Shown piece after piece: positions 1-7,551 of a stretch of 21,503 nucleotides of DNA (positions are counted from its first letter, which is position 1; the number at the start of each line of letters is the position of its first letter). Location: contig VSOA01000027.1 of NCBI GenBank assembly GCA_009774585.1, forward strand, positions 1-21,503, written 5' to 3'. The stretch is from Lachnospiraceae bacterium. GTDB lineage: Bacteria; Bacillota; Clostridia; Lachnospirales; Lachnospiraceae. The notes under the pieces are model-generated. The model did no database searches. It saw only the letters and a list, made by a program, of their open reading frames with translations, and was not told the DNA's origin. Both the position numbers and the translations under genes were made by a program.

Positions 1-474
1 TACGGACTAAGCGGGCAAGGCGGCCAAGGCATCGTAGACGGGATCGGGCAAAACGGACTAGGAGACGGAGCCGGGAACGGGCAAAACGGACAGAGCGGAG
101 ACAGGAATGGAAGCGGGAATGGGCAGAGCGGCAGCGGAGAAGGAAATGGAAACGGGAATGGGCAAGGCGGACAAGGCAGCGGCGGTGGTTCCGGAACGGG
201 CAGAGGAGATGGCGGCGGTAGTATGCCCCACGATTATGTAAGCGTCCCGAATGCTGTTGCAGACAGTGGAAATCTCACGGGAAATGCTGACAGCCATGAA
301 CTTTCCGAGTATTTTCGCGCCCAGACCGGATTGAACTGGGAAGGGGCGCATACATCCTATGAAGCGGCAATCGGAAGTTATGAGCAGAATGCTTATGAGG
401 GGATTGCAGCAGGGAGGTATCCCAGCGGGATGGAGAACATTATTAAAGAATATTTTTCAAGTTTTAATAATTAG
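1..474 (+). CDS. C-terminal part of a Gly/Asn/Gln-rich protein, function unknown (5' end outside window)
   Basis: The reading frame is open from base 1 to the TAG at 472-474, so this is the 3' end of a longer gene. The first ~75 residues are low complexity: glycine at nearly every second or third position, with N, Q, S, D and E (GNGQNGQSG-like units). The last ~80 residues are an ordinary, probably folded domain that starts near HDYVSVPNAVADSGNLTG and ends YPSGMENIIKEYFSSFNN. This looks like a flexible linker tethering a C-terminal module, but I cannot assign a family. The MoxR ATPase gene starts 27 bp downstream behind its own ribosome binding site, with no terminator between, so the two are probably co-transcribed. 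An ATG at 223 opens this frame but lacks a good ribosome binding site and lies inside the continuous frame, so I do not take it as the start. Confidence 0.8.
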   Translation, partial: YGLSGQGGQGIVDGIGQNGLGDGAGNGQNGQSGDRNGSGNGQSGSGEGNGNGNGQGGQGSGGGSGTGRGDGGGSMPHDYVSVPNAVADSGNLTGNADSHELSEYFRAQTGLNWEGAHTSYEAAIGSYEQNAYEGIAAGRYPSGMENIIKEYFSSFNN

Positions 475-501
475 AAGAACACACAAGGAGGCGACAGGGA
501 T

Positions 502-1482
502 ATGGCTGAATTAGACAGGAGCAGATTCGGGGATCCGGCATATATGGCGGATCGGATTGCCGCATGTGAGCGGGAGATACAGAAGGGAATCATAGGACAG
601 AGAGAGATTATACGACAGGTTATGCTGGCGATGCTGACAGGAGGAAACGTGCTTTTGGAGGGTATGCCGGGATTGGGCAAGACCAGACTGGTCAGTACCA
701 TCGGCAAGGTTTTTGATTTGTCTTTTAAAAGGATTCAGTTTACCCCGGACCTGATGCCCAGCGATGTGACCGGTACGAATATTATTATCAAGAACGAGCA
801 GGGAAGCTCTTTTTCTTTTGAAAAGGGCCCTGTTTTTGCCAATCTGATTCTGGCGGATGAGATCAACCGCGCCACACCCAAAACGCAGTCTGCTCTGTTA
901 GAGGCAATGCAGGAGCACACGGTGACGGTGGGAAATGCCAGTCATGCGCTTGAGGAACCTTTTTTTGTTCTGGCGACTCAGAATCCTATAGAGAGCGAGG
1001 GGACATATCCGCTGCCGGAGGCGCAGTTGGACCGCTTTATGTTTAAGCTGTTAGTAAGATTTCCCGGCAGGGAGGAACTGAAAGGAATTGTTACGCTCAC
1101 GGAAGGAAGTTCGGAACCGGTCATTGAAAAGAAGATGGATGGGGAAGGAATTCTGGCAGCGAGAGCCCTTGTCAGTCAGATCCCGATTGCAGACGCAGTG
1201 ATGGACTACCTGCTGGAAATCGTTATGGAGACGCACGTGCCGAATCCGTACATCAGGGAGGGAGCAAGTCCCAGAGCAGCACAAGCGTTGATACGCGCCG
1301 CGAGAGCGAAAGCATTTCTGGAAGGCCGTTTCAATGTTTCATTTCAGGATGTGAAGGAAGCGGCATATCCGGTTCTCAGACATCGGATTATTCCGGGGTT
1401 CGACGCCATCAGTGCGGGAATTACCGAGGATGATATCATCAAAAAGATTCTGGAGGTAAAAAGCGCTATGACAGGCAGATAG
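502..1482 (+). CDS. MoxR-family AAA+ ATPase
   Basis: 326 residues, the usual MoxR length. Visible motifs are Walker A GMPGLGKT (54-61), Walker B ending in D119-E120 (LILADEIN), sensor 1 ATQNP with N161, and the C-terminal lid with GASPRA around R258. MoxR proteins are ATP-driven chaperone-like AAA+ enzymes. They are typically encoded next to DUF58 and VWA proteins and are thought to remodel or activate them, often with metal insertion. That is exactly the arrangement here: DUF58 and BatA/VWA genes follow. The ATG at 502 is preceded by AAGGAGGCG at about 485-493. The protein has no signal peptide and is probably cytoplasmic, acting at the inner face of the membrane on the downstream partners. 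The family call is firm; the substrate is unknown. Confidence 0.95.
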   Translation: MAELDRSRFGDPAYMADRIAACEREIQKGIIGQREIIRQVMLAMLTGGNVLLEGMPGLGKTRLVSTIGKVFDLSFKRIQFTPDLMPSDVTGTNIIIKNEQGSSFSFEKGPVFANLILADEINRATPKTQSALLEAMQEHTVTVGNASHALEEPFFVLATQNPIESEGTYPLPEAQLDRFMFKLLVRFPGREELKGIVTLTEGSSEPVIEKKMDGEGILAARALVSQIPIADAVMDYLLEIVMETHVPNPYIREGASPRAAQALIRAARAKAFLEGRFNVSFQDVKEAAYPVLRHRIIPGFDAISAGITEDDIIKKILEVKSAMTGR

Positions 1483-1526
1483 GAGGAAGGAACTGTCATG
1501 ACAGTTCCTAATGGGGAATTATGATG
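1481..1526 (+). promoter_or_regulatory. Palindrome with nested mini-ORF between moxR and the DUF58 gene
   Basis: Bases 1488-1509 form a perfect 22-bp palindrome (AGGAACTGT, CATG, ACAGTTCCT). In RNA it would give a 9-bp stem closed by a CATG tetraloop. The best Shine-Dalgarno here, AGGAGGAAGGA at 1481-1491, lies just before and partly inside it. It is well placed for an ATG at 1498, which opens an 8-codon ORF (MTVPNGEL, TGA at 1522-1524). That TGA overlaps the tandem ATGATG start of the DUF58 gene. The DUF58 gene itself has only a weak GGGGA (1513-1517). Either termination-reinitiation from the mini-ORF, or folding of the hairpin to bring AGGAGG near ATG 1521, could set DUF58 translation. The sequence facts are direct; the mechanism is inferred. 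Confidence 0.55.
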
Positions 1527-2474
1527 TTAGACGCTTCATTTTTTGACAGACTGTCAAGACTCAGACTGGCTATGGGGCACAGAACGTCCATGAATCTGAC
1601 CGGAAACCGTAAATCCATGCAGAAAGGTTCTTCCATGGAATTCTCGGATTTCAGAGAGTATATACCGGGAGATGATATACGCCGTATTGACTGGAATGCC
1701 TATGGACGTCTGGACAGACTTTACGTGAAAGAATACATGGAAGAGAAGGAGGCTGTCGTTTCCATTTTAATCGATACAAGTGCATCCATGGATTACGGGG
1801 AGAAGAAAAAGAGCGAACTTGCCTGTAAGCTGGCGGCGGGTTTTGCTTATATGGGACTTAATAATATGGACCGCGTTATGCTCTATGATATGCGCAGGAT
1901 GAATCAGCCTTTTGCGGCAGGGGGCGGGAAGAGAGCCATTCCCCGGCTGGCAGATTGGTTAGGGCATCGTTCTTTTGAGGAAACGGCGGATATTGCTGAA
2001 GCACTTTGGAAGCTTCCGGTCAAAGGACCGGGGGTGACGATTCTGATCAGCGATTTTCTGCAGGAGGCTTTTGTGGAGAAAGAACATCTTACAAAGAAGG
2101 GATATTTTGCAGAAAAGGGACATTCTATAGGGAAGGGGCATTTCGCGGACGCGGAACAGGAGACACTTCAACAACTGCTGCGGTTTCTGAATTATAAAAA
2201 GCAGAAGACTGTACTATTGCATGTTTTGGCGAAGGAAGAACTTTCCGTAGAGTTGACGGGCACACGGAATCTGATTGATATGGAGGATCAGAGTACCCTG
2301 CGCATTACTCTGGACGCCGCAAGTATCCGGGTATATGAGAAAGGTTTGCGGGAATTTACAGACCGGATGCGGAGGGAATGTGCAAAGGCTGGAGCCTTCT
2401 ATGAGGTATGCAGTACCGGAACGGATATTTACCAACTGATTTTTCAGGATTTAAGGATATTGTATGATATTTGA
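1521..2474 (+). CDS. DUF58 / VWA-like protein partnered with MoxR
   Basis: 317 residues. The N-terminal half carries the DUF58 hallmark FREYIPGDDIRRIDWNAYGR followed by a VWA-like fold with a MIDAS motif DTSAS (D85, S87, S89), implying divalent metal-dependent ligand binding. DUF58 proteins accompany MoxR ATPases and membrane VWA proteins. There is no obvious transmembrane segment. Two in-frame ATGs (1521, 1524) are possible; spacing from GGGGA slightly favours 1524. Residues ~187-212 hold a Lys/Gly/His-rich stretch of imperfect short repeats (KKGYFAE, KGHSIG, KGHFADAE) that looks like an insertion within the VWA fold. The 3' end overlaps the next gene by 11 bp, so translation is probably coupled. 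Confidence 0.92.
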   Translation: MMLDASFFDRLSRLRLAMGHRTSMNLTGNRKSMQKGSSMEFSDFREYIPGDDIRRIDWNAYGRLDRLYVKEYMEEKEAVVSILIDTSASMDYGEKKKSELACKLAAGFAYMGLNNMDRVMLYDMRRMNQPFAAGGGKRAIPRLADWLGHRSFEETADIAEALWKLPVKGPGVTILISDFLQEAFVEKEHLTKKGYFAEKGHSIGKGHFADAEQETLQQLLRFLNYKKQKTVLLHVLAKEELSVELTGTRNLIDMEDQSTLRITLDAASIRVYEKGLREFTDRMRRECAKAGAFYEVCSTGTDIYQLIFQDLRILYDI

Positions 2475-5400
2475 GAACTTATGGCCGTTGGCTTTTTTAG
2501 CCGCGGTGCCTGTGATTATAATTTTATATCTGCTAAAGCCCAAAGGAAAGGACTATCTGATATCTTCCAATCTTCTGTGGCAGAAGCTGTTGAAAAATGA
2601 GCAGTCGAAAACTTTCTTTGAGAAATTTGTGCACAGTATTCTGATGTATCTGCAGATTTTAATCATTGTGCTGCTGATCGTCGCGCTGATGTCGCCTTTT
2701 ATCAGATCAGAAGGGCAGGACGGCGGAAGGAAGATACTGCTTATTGATACCAGTGCAAGTATGCAGCATATGACAGATTCGGGCAAGACTCGTCTGGAGG
2801 ATGCTGTGGCGGCAGCCTGCGATTATGTGAAGGCGGAAGAGAATACCCGTTTCTCTATCGTGACGGAGGATGCACCGGGCACAGAGATTCTGGCAGTGGA
2901 CATGACGGATACGGACGGTCTGGTGCGGACGCTGAATGGGATTGTATGCAGTGACGGCGGAGGCAGTCTGCTGGAGGCGCAGGGGACTTTGGATGCGCTT
3001 GTGGGGGATGATGCGGAAAATGCGGCGGACATCATTGTCTATACGGATGGCGCAGGTGCGGCGGAGTTTGAGGAGCTGCGAAGCAGTGCAGGGAAGGAAC
3101 TTCATGTGTTTGGAGAGGCTTCTTCTAATGTGGCAAATGAATATACCGTATTCACCGCCCGGGAAGACGGAACTTATGATGTGATGGTGAGTACGGTTAA
3201 TTACAGTGACAGCAAAGTTACTTTTGACGTCAGTCTGTATGATGAGGGAGACAAACTGATTGCACTAAAGCAAATGCAGCTTGCACCTTCGGAAAGCGCC
3301 TCCTGTCTGTTTGAACAGGCAGACTGGAAGGGGCAGACGCTCAGGTCCAGTATTGACGGGATCATTTATGAGGGAGGCGCCAAAGAGAGCCTTCTTACGG
3401 ATAATGTTTCGGAGGCAGTCAAGAGTACGAAACTTCAGGTGAATGGTCTGCTTGTCGGAGAGGGAAATATTTTCATTGAAAAGGCATATCTTGCCGTTAC
3501 GGGTGAGAGTATTGCCAGAGCAGAGACGGATGCGATTGATGATTATAATGTGGTCATCTATGATGCAGGACAGGCTCCGGAGACGGCAGGAAAGAACCGG
3601 CTGATTTTTGGTGCCGCCGGGAGTGAGACGATCCGTGAGCTGCAAAATGTCGTATTAGAGGTGAAGGACTGTGGTCTGACTGACGGTCTGTCCGGATTTA
3701 CCATAGGGGTAAATACTGCTTACTGCCTTGCGCTTCCGGAAGGAGCGGAGAGTTTTCTTGAGTATAATGGAAAATGCGTGGGCTATTACAGAGAACAGGA
3801 CGGCGTAAAGGAAGTTGTGGTGGGATTTGATCCACGGGAGTCGGATTTCCCGCTACGGGCGGAGTTTCCCGTATTTTTGTCCAACGTTATGGTCTATCTG
3901 GCGGATACCTCATGGCTTGCGGGAAATGTCTATTATGCCGGAGAGCAGATTACGTTACAGCCATGGGCGAAACCGGACGAGAATTCCTTCAATGCATGTC
4001 CGGCTAAGGCGGGTCTGTATCAGGTGGGAAATGAGGAGCATCAGGAAGCTTATGTGGTGCGGTTTCGGACTGATTCGGAGTCGGATGGCAGAGAAATTGC
4101 AGATTCCGTCGGCAGCACAGAAAATATCAGGACGCAGCAAATGAAGCGGGCAGCGAGAAATCTTTTTTTACTGTTGGCACTGGCGTTATTAGCTGTGGAA
4201 TGGATTGTGTATGTGCGTCAGATGCGATACCGGGGTAAATTCTATTTGTTTGTGAGAGGGATGGTAGCGGCGTGTGTGGTTTTAGCGCTTTTGGGGCTTC
4301 AGATTCATCTGGGCAGCAACCGGATTGCCACTGTTTTTGTAGTGGATCTTTCTGACAGCAATGAACATCACATTGAAGAAGCGGATCGGTATTTGCAGTC
4401 TGCAATCGCGCAAATGCCTGCCGGTAATGTCTACGGTATTGTGACATTCGGCAAGAATGCGCTGACAGAACAGTTTCTGACGGAGGAAAAATATTACGGA
4501 GGATTGTTGACGCTGCCGGAGAAAACGGCAACAAATTTCGAAGATGCCATTTCCAAAGCGTTGACATTGATTCCGGGAGAGTACAGCAAAAGACTGGTGG
4601 TACTCACGGACGGAAAAGAGACCAGAGGAGAGATTGAACGTATGGGACAGGCGCTTTCCGTGGGCAGAGTGGAGTTTCTGACTTTGCTCTATGAGGATGA
4701 AAAGAGTCCTGATGCTTATATTGATAATGTGAGTCTGCCCTCTTATCTGCATCCCGGTGATAAATATGCGGTTAATGTGCTGGTGGAGAGCTACTATGAT
4801 ACGGAGGCGGTCATAGAACTTTACAACGGAAGCGTCTTGACGGCATCGAACAGTGTTCATTTGAACAGGGGGAGCAACCGTTTTGTATTCAGCGCACAAG
4901 TTGACGCCAAGGCGGATAGCGGCGCTATGGAAAACCTGAGAGTGCGGGTGCAGGCACCGGGAGATACTTGTGAAGAGAATGATTCTTTCAACGCTTATTC
5001 TGTGGTGGAGGCGGAGCCAAAGGTTCTGCTTATTTCGGGACAGGACGTTGACGTTTCGGCATTTGACGCTGTGCTGCATGCGGCAGGTTGTGATTACCAT
5101 GTGGTATCGGCATTGAATGCACCGGATCATATCAATGATATGTTAGCCTATAAATCTATCATTCTGGCAGATACTTATATTGATGAACTCCCCGCCGGGT
5201 TTTTAGAGAATCTGGATGCTTACGTGAAAGATTACGGATGCGGTTTTATTTGTTGTGGCGGTGACGACAGCTTTGCACTGGGCGGATATCGTGATACGGT
5301 GCTTGAGACAGTGCTTCCGGTGGATATGGAGCCGAGGAGTCTGAATGAGATTCCTTCCATGGCTATGGTTATGGTTATCGACCATTCTGGAAGTATGCTC

Positions 5401-6924
5401 GGTGAGAGTACGGAATTGGGGGCCAGTAATCTGGATGTTGCCATTAGGGCGGCCACTGTGGCAACGGATAATCTGAGAGATTCGGATTATGTGGGTGTTC
5501 TGACTTTTGACGACCAGTATGAATGGCAGGTGGAACTTACCGTGGCGGACGATAAAGAAGCTATCAAAGATGAAATCAAGGAGATTAGCGGGGGCGGAGG
5601 AACTACCATTAAGCCTGCGCTTCTGGAGGCGTGCGAGGCGATCTCTGACAGTGACGCTTCCATTAAGCATGTGGTACTTCTGACGGACGGCATGGGAGAG
5701 ACAAATAATTTTCAGGATGTGATAAATGCTTACACGGAGAAGGGAATCACGCTTTCTACCGTGGCAGTCGGAAGCATGTCCGATACACAATTGCTTGAAA
5801 AGTTAGCCGACAAATGCGGCGGCAGATACTATTATTCGGACTTGGTAAGCGATATACCCAAAATTTTTGCCAGAGAAGTTTTTCTGGGAAGCGACAGCTA
5901 TATACAAAACGGTGTGTTTGCGCTGAGAGTACAACAGAGGCATGAACTGACAAACAATCTTTTCGCTGACGGTTGGCCGGCGATTTATGGGTATATTGCG
6001 GCAACACCCAAGACAGCCTCAGTACCTTTGATTGTATCGGATGACAAAGAAAATCCAATTCTTACGGTGTGGCAGTACGGACTGGGCAGAACCGTGGCGT
6101 GGAACAGCGACATTACCGGGGAGTGGAGCGGCGCTTTTGCGGGAGAAGAAGACTATGTCCAGATGTGGAAGCGGATTGTGGATTACGCCACCGGCAGTGC
6201 TGATTTGGGCGAGGACAGTGTGGATGTTGTGACGGTGGGAGAGTGGACGGAAATCACATATCAGGCGGCTGATTACAAGAGCGGTACGGAGATTTCAGTG
6301 ACGATGATCGATCCGGAGGGAAACGCTGTGGAAGAGAAACTCCATGCCACGGCGCCTGGAAAATATACCGCAAGGCTTTCCACTCCTCAGACCGGATTCT
6401 ATCGCTTCAATATACGCCGCAGCGAGGACGGGGAGATTCAAAGCTATCTGACAACAGCCGCGGCAGTGCAGTTTTCAGATGAGTATAAGTTTGACGTAAG
6501 TACGGATTCTTATTTGAAATTTGTGGAGAAATACGGGCGGATGATAACAGAACAAGACACTGTTTTTAGCCGGATTTCTACAGGAGCAAGAGAAAGCTAT
6601 TCCCTGACTAACTGGCTGATCATACTTGCTGTCTGTCTGTTTGTCACGGATGTGGCGGTGCGGCGGTTCCAGTATGTGCCGGGCTTTGTGCAGGGAGGGC
6701 TGCGCGGAAGGCGGACAAAGCGGGAAAGAATAGTAGAAAATATAGTAGAAAATACAGTAGAAAATACAGTAGAAAATACAGTAGAAGAGACGATGGAAAA
6801 AGATTTGGTTAAAGCTCCGGAGAAAAAGAGAAGAGAAGGAAAGAAGCCCAAAAAGAAAGAGCAGACTGAGCAGACATTGGACACTTCCCAGTTGCTCCGG
6901 AAGAAGGATGACAGGAAGATGTAA
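2464..6924 (+). CDS. Giant membrane protein: BatA-like N-terminus, three VWA modules and a GATase-like module
   Basis: 1486 residues. The N-terminus is the BatA/aerotolerance type, with hydrophobic segments at ~8-25 and ~58-80. VWA-1 has DTSAS at D95. Two hydrophobic segments at ~563-618 lead to VWA-2, whose degenerate MIDAS is DLSDS (D628) and which keeps a LTDGKE loop. A class I glutamine-amidotransferase-like fold starts near 854; its GFICCGGDDSF stretch (C930, C931) does not clearly form the GxCxG nucleophile elbow. VWA-3 has an intact MIDAS, DHSGS (D973), and LLTDG. A beta-rich region follows, then a last membrane segment (~1383-1402) and a charged cytoplasmic tail with V-E-N-T repeats. 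Homologous parts are often separate proteins of about 600 and 900 residues, so this appears to be a fusion. It is likely an envelope-anchored scaffold served by the MoxR/DUF58 pair; its ligand is unknown. Confidence 0.88.
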   Translation: MIFENLWPLAFLAAVPVIIILYLLKPKGKDYLISSNLLWQKLLKNEQSKTFFEKFVHSILMYLQILIIVLLIVALMSPFIRSEGQDGGRKILLIDTSASMQHMTDSGKTRLEDAVAAACDYVKAEENTRFSIVTEDAPGTEILAVDMTDTDGLVRTLNGIVCSDGGGSLLEAQGTLDALVGDDAENAADIIVYTDGAGAAEFEELRSSAGKELHVFGEASSNVANEYTVFTAREDGTYDVMVSTVNYSDSKVTFDVSLYDEGDKLIALKQMQLAPSESASCLFEQADWKGQTLRSSIDGIIYEGGAKESLLTDNVSEAVKSTKLQVNGLLVGEGNIFIEKAYLAVTGESIARAETDAIDDYNVVIYDAGQAPETAGKNRLIFGAAGSETIRELQNVVLEVKDCGLTDGLSGFTIGVNTAYCLALPEGAESFLEYNGKCVGYYREQDGVKEVVVGFDPRESDFPLRAEFPVFLSNVMVYLADTSWLAGNVYYAGEQITLQPWAKPDENSFNACPAKAGLYQVGNEEHQEAYVVRFRTDSESDGREIADSVGSTENIRTQQMKRAARNLFLLLALALLAVEWIVYVRQMRYRGKFYLFVRGMVAACVVLALLGLQIHLGSNRIATVFVVDLSDSNEHHIEEADRYLQSAIAQMPAGNVYGIVTFGKNALTEQFLTEEKYYGGLLTLPEKTATNFEDAISKALTLIPGEYSKRLVVLTDGKETRGEIERMGQALSVGRVEFLTLLYEDEKSPDAYIDNVSLPSYLHPGDKYAVNVLVESYYDTEAVIELYNGSVLTASNSVHLNRGSNRFVFSAQVDAKADSGAMENLRVRVQAPGDTCEENDSFNAYSVVEAEPKVLLISGQDVDVSAFDAVLHAAGCDYHVVSALNAPDHINDMLAYKSIILADTYIDELPAGFLENLDAYVKDYGCGFICCGGDDSFALGGYRDTVLETVLPVDMEPRSLNEIPSMAMVMVIDHSGSMLGESTELGASNLDVAIRAATVATDNLRDSDYVGVLTFDDQYEWQVELTVADDKEAIKDEIKEISGGGGTTIKPALLEACEAISDSDASIKHVVLLTDGMGETNNFQDVINAYTEKGITLSTVAVGSMSDTQLLEKLADKCGGRYYYSDLVSDIPKIFAREVFLGSDSYIQNGVFALRVQQRHELTNNLFADGWPAIYGYIAATPKTASVPLIVSDDKENPILTVWQYGLGRTVAWNSDITGEWSGAFAGEEDYVQMWKRIVDYATGSADLGEDSVDVVTVGEWTEITYQAADYKSGTEISVTMIDPEGNAVEEKLHATAPGKYTARLSTPQTGFYRFNIRRSEDGEIQSYLTTAAAVQFSDEYKFDVSTDSYLKFVEKYGRMITEQDTVFSRISTGARESYSLTNWLIILAVCLFVTDVAVRRFQYVPGFVQGGLRGRRTKRERIVENIVENTVENTVENTVEETMEKDLVKAPEKKRREGKKPKKKEQTEQTLDTSQLLRKKDDRKM
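6733..6792 (+). repeat. In-frame 12-bp tandem repeat in the VWA protein tail
   Basis: Five consecutive 12-bp units beginning GTAGAA. The first is GTAGAAAATATA, the next three are exact GTAGAAAATACA, and the fifth is the diverged GTAGAAGAGACG. They encode V-E-N-I, three V-E-N-T and V-E-E-T in the cytoplasmic tail after the last membrane segment. Because the unit is a multiple of three, copy number could change by slippage without breaking the frame. Confidence 0.9.
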
Positions 6925-6929
6925 TATTT

Positions 6930-6965
6930 CGGACTTGTGAGACTGTCTCGATCAAGCGATGTCCG
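6930..6965 (+). other. Imperfect hairpin between the VWA gene and greA
   Basis: CGGAC (6930-6934) can pair with GTCCG (6961-6965), TTG with CAA (6953-6955), and GAGAC (6939-6943) with GTCTC (6945-6949), with bulges between. No T-tract follows, so it is not a clear terminator. It could be an RNA processing or leader structure before greA, or chance. The GTG at 6937 lies within it. Confidence 0.3.
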
Positions 6966-7011
6966 GTTATCTGACGCTGATACATATAACGTAGAAACGG
7001 AGAGTAAATAT

Positions 7012-7515
7012 ATGCACAATGAATTGACAAAACAGGATATTAAGAAAATGGAGGAAGAAATCGAATACCGCAAGCTTGTGGTACGAAAGGAGGCGCTTGA
7101 GGATGTGAAGACGGCAAGAGCACACGGAGACTTGAGCGAGAACTTCGAGTATCATGCCGCAAAGAAGGTCAAGAACCAGAACGAGAGCCGCATTCGTTAT
7201 CTAGAACGGATGATTAAAACGGCGGTGATCGTTTCCGATGAATCGGCAGAAGACGAGGTGGGAATGAACAATACAGTGGAAGTGTATTTTGAAGAAGACG
7301 CCATGACAGAGAAGTATAAGTTAGTCACCACGGTCCGCGGTAATTCTTTGGAGGGATTGATCAGCACGGAATCCCCTCTCGGAAAGGCGCTGCTTGGACA
7401 TAAGGAAGGTGACAGGGTCTATGTGGAAGTAAGTCCCGGAAACGGATATTATGTGGTGGTGAAATCGATAGAGAATACGATTGATGACGGGACAGACAAG
7501 TTAAGGAGCTTCTGA
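7012..7515 (+). CDS. greA: GreA-family transcription elongation factor
   Basis: 167 residues, close to the usual ~158. GreA rescues backtracked RNA polymerase by stimulating cleavage of the nascent transcript. The N-terminal coiled coil carries the family signature ARAHGDLSENFEYHAAK, whose acidic tip (GDLSEN) coordinates the catalytic Mg2+ in known GreA proteins. The C-terminal FKBP-like half ends with the recognisable SPLGKALLGHKEGDRVYVEV. I place the start at ATG 7012, preceded by GGAGAG (6999-7004) at a 7-nt spacing; the frame extends up to a GTG at 6937 with no ribosome binding site. The gene lies 87 bp after the VWA gene on the same strand and may be read through from it. It could be a second, diverged GreA paralog; the window cannot tell. 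Confidence 0.92.
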   Translation: MHNELTKQDIKKMEEEIEYRKLVVRKEALEDVKTARAHGDLSENFEYHAAKKVKNQNESRIRYLERMIKTAVIVSDESAEDEVGMNNTVEVYFEEDAMTEKYKLVTTVRGNSLEGLISTESPLGKALLGHKEGDRVYVEVSPGNGYYVVVKSIENTIDDGTDKLRSF

Positions 7516-7535
7516 TGTGGAAGCTCCTTAGTTTG
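7502..7535 (+). terminator. Hairpin at the end of greA
   Basis: TAAGGAGCTTC (7502-7512) pairs perfectly with GAAGCTCCTTA (7520-7530) around a 7-nt loop. The stem starts inside the last greA codons and the stop codon sits in the loop. The following GTTTGTG is only a weak T-tract. This is the likely end of the region 1 transcript, placed between the convergent greA and araC-type genes. Confidence 0.75.
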
Positions 7536-7551
7536 TGAGATGATCTGATTA

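Noticed and set aside
1..230. G-rich strand as a G-quadruplex or minisatellite
   Set aside because: G runs are mostly of two or three with no regular tract, and Gly/Asn/Gln codons in one open frame explain the bias.
4282..5130. 282-codon open frame on the minus strand
   Set aside because: It lies wholly inside the VWA protein gene, has a Cys/His/Arg-rich composition typical of an antisense shadow, and shows no domain.
6937..7011. GTG start giving GreA 25 extra residues
   Set aside because: No ribosome binding site at 6937. ATG 7012 has GGAGAG at 7 bp and matches the family length.
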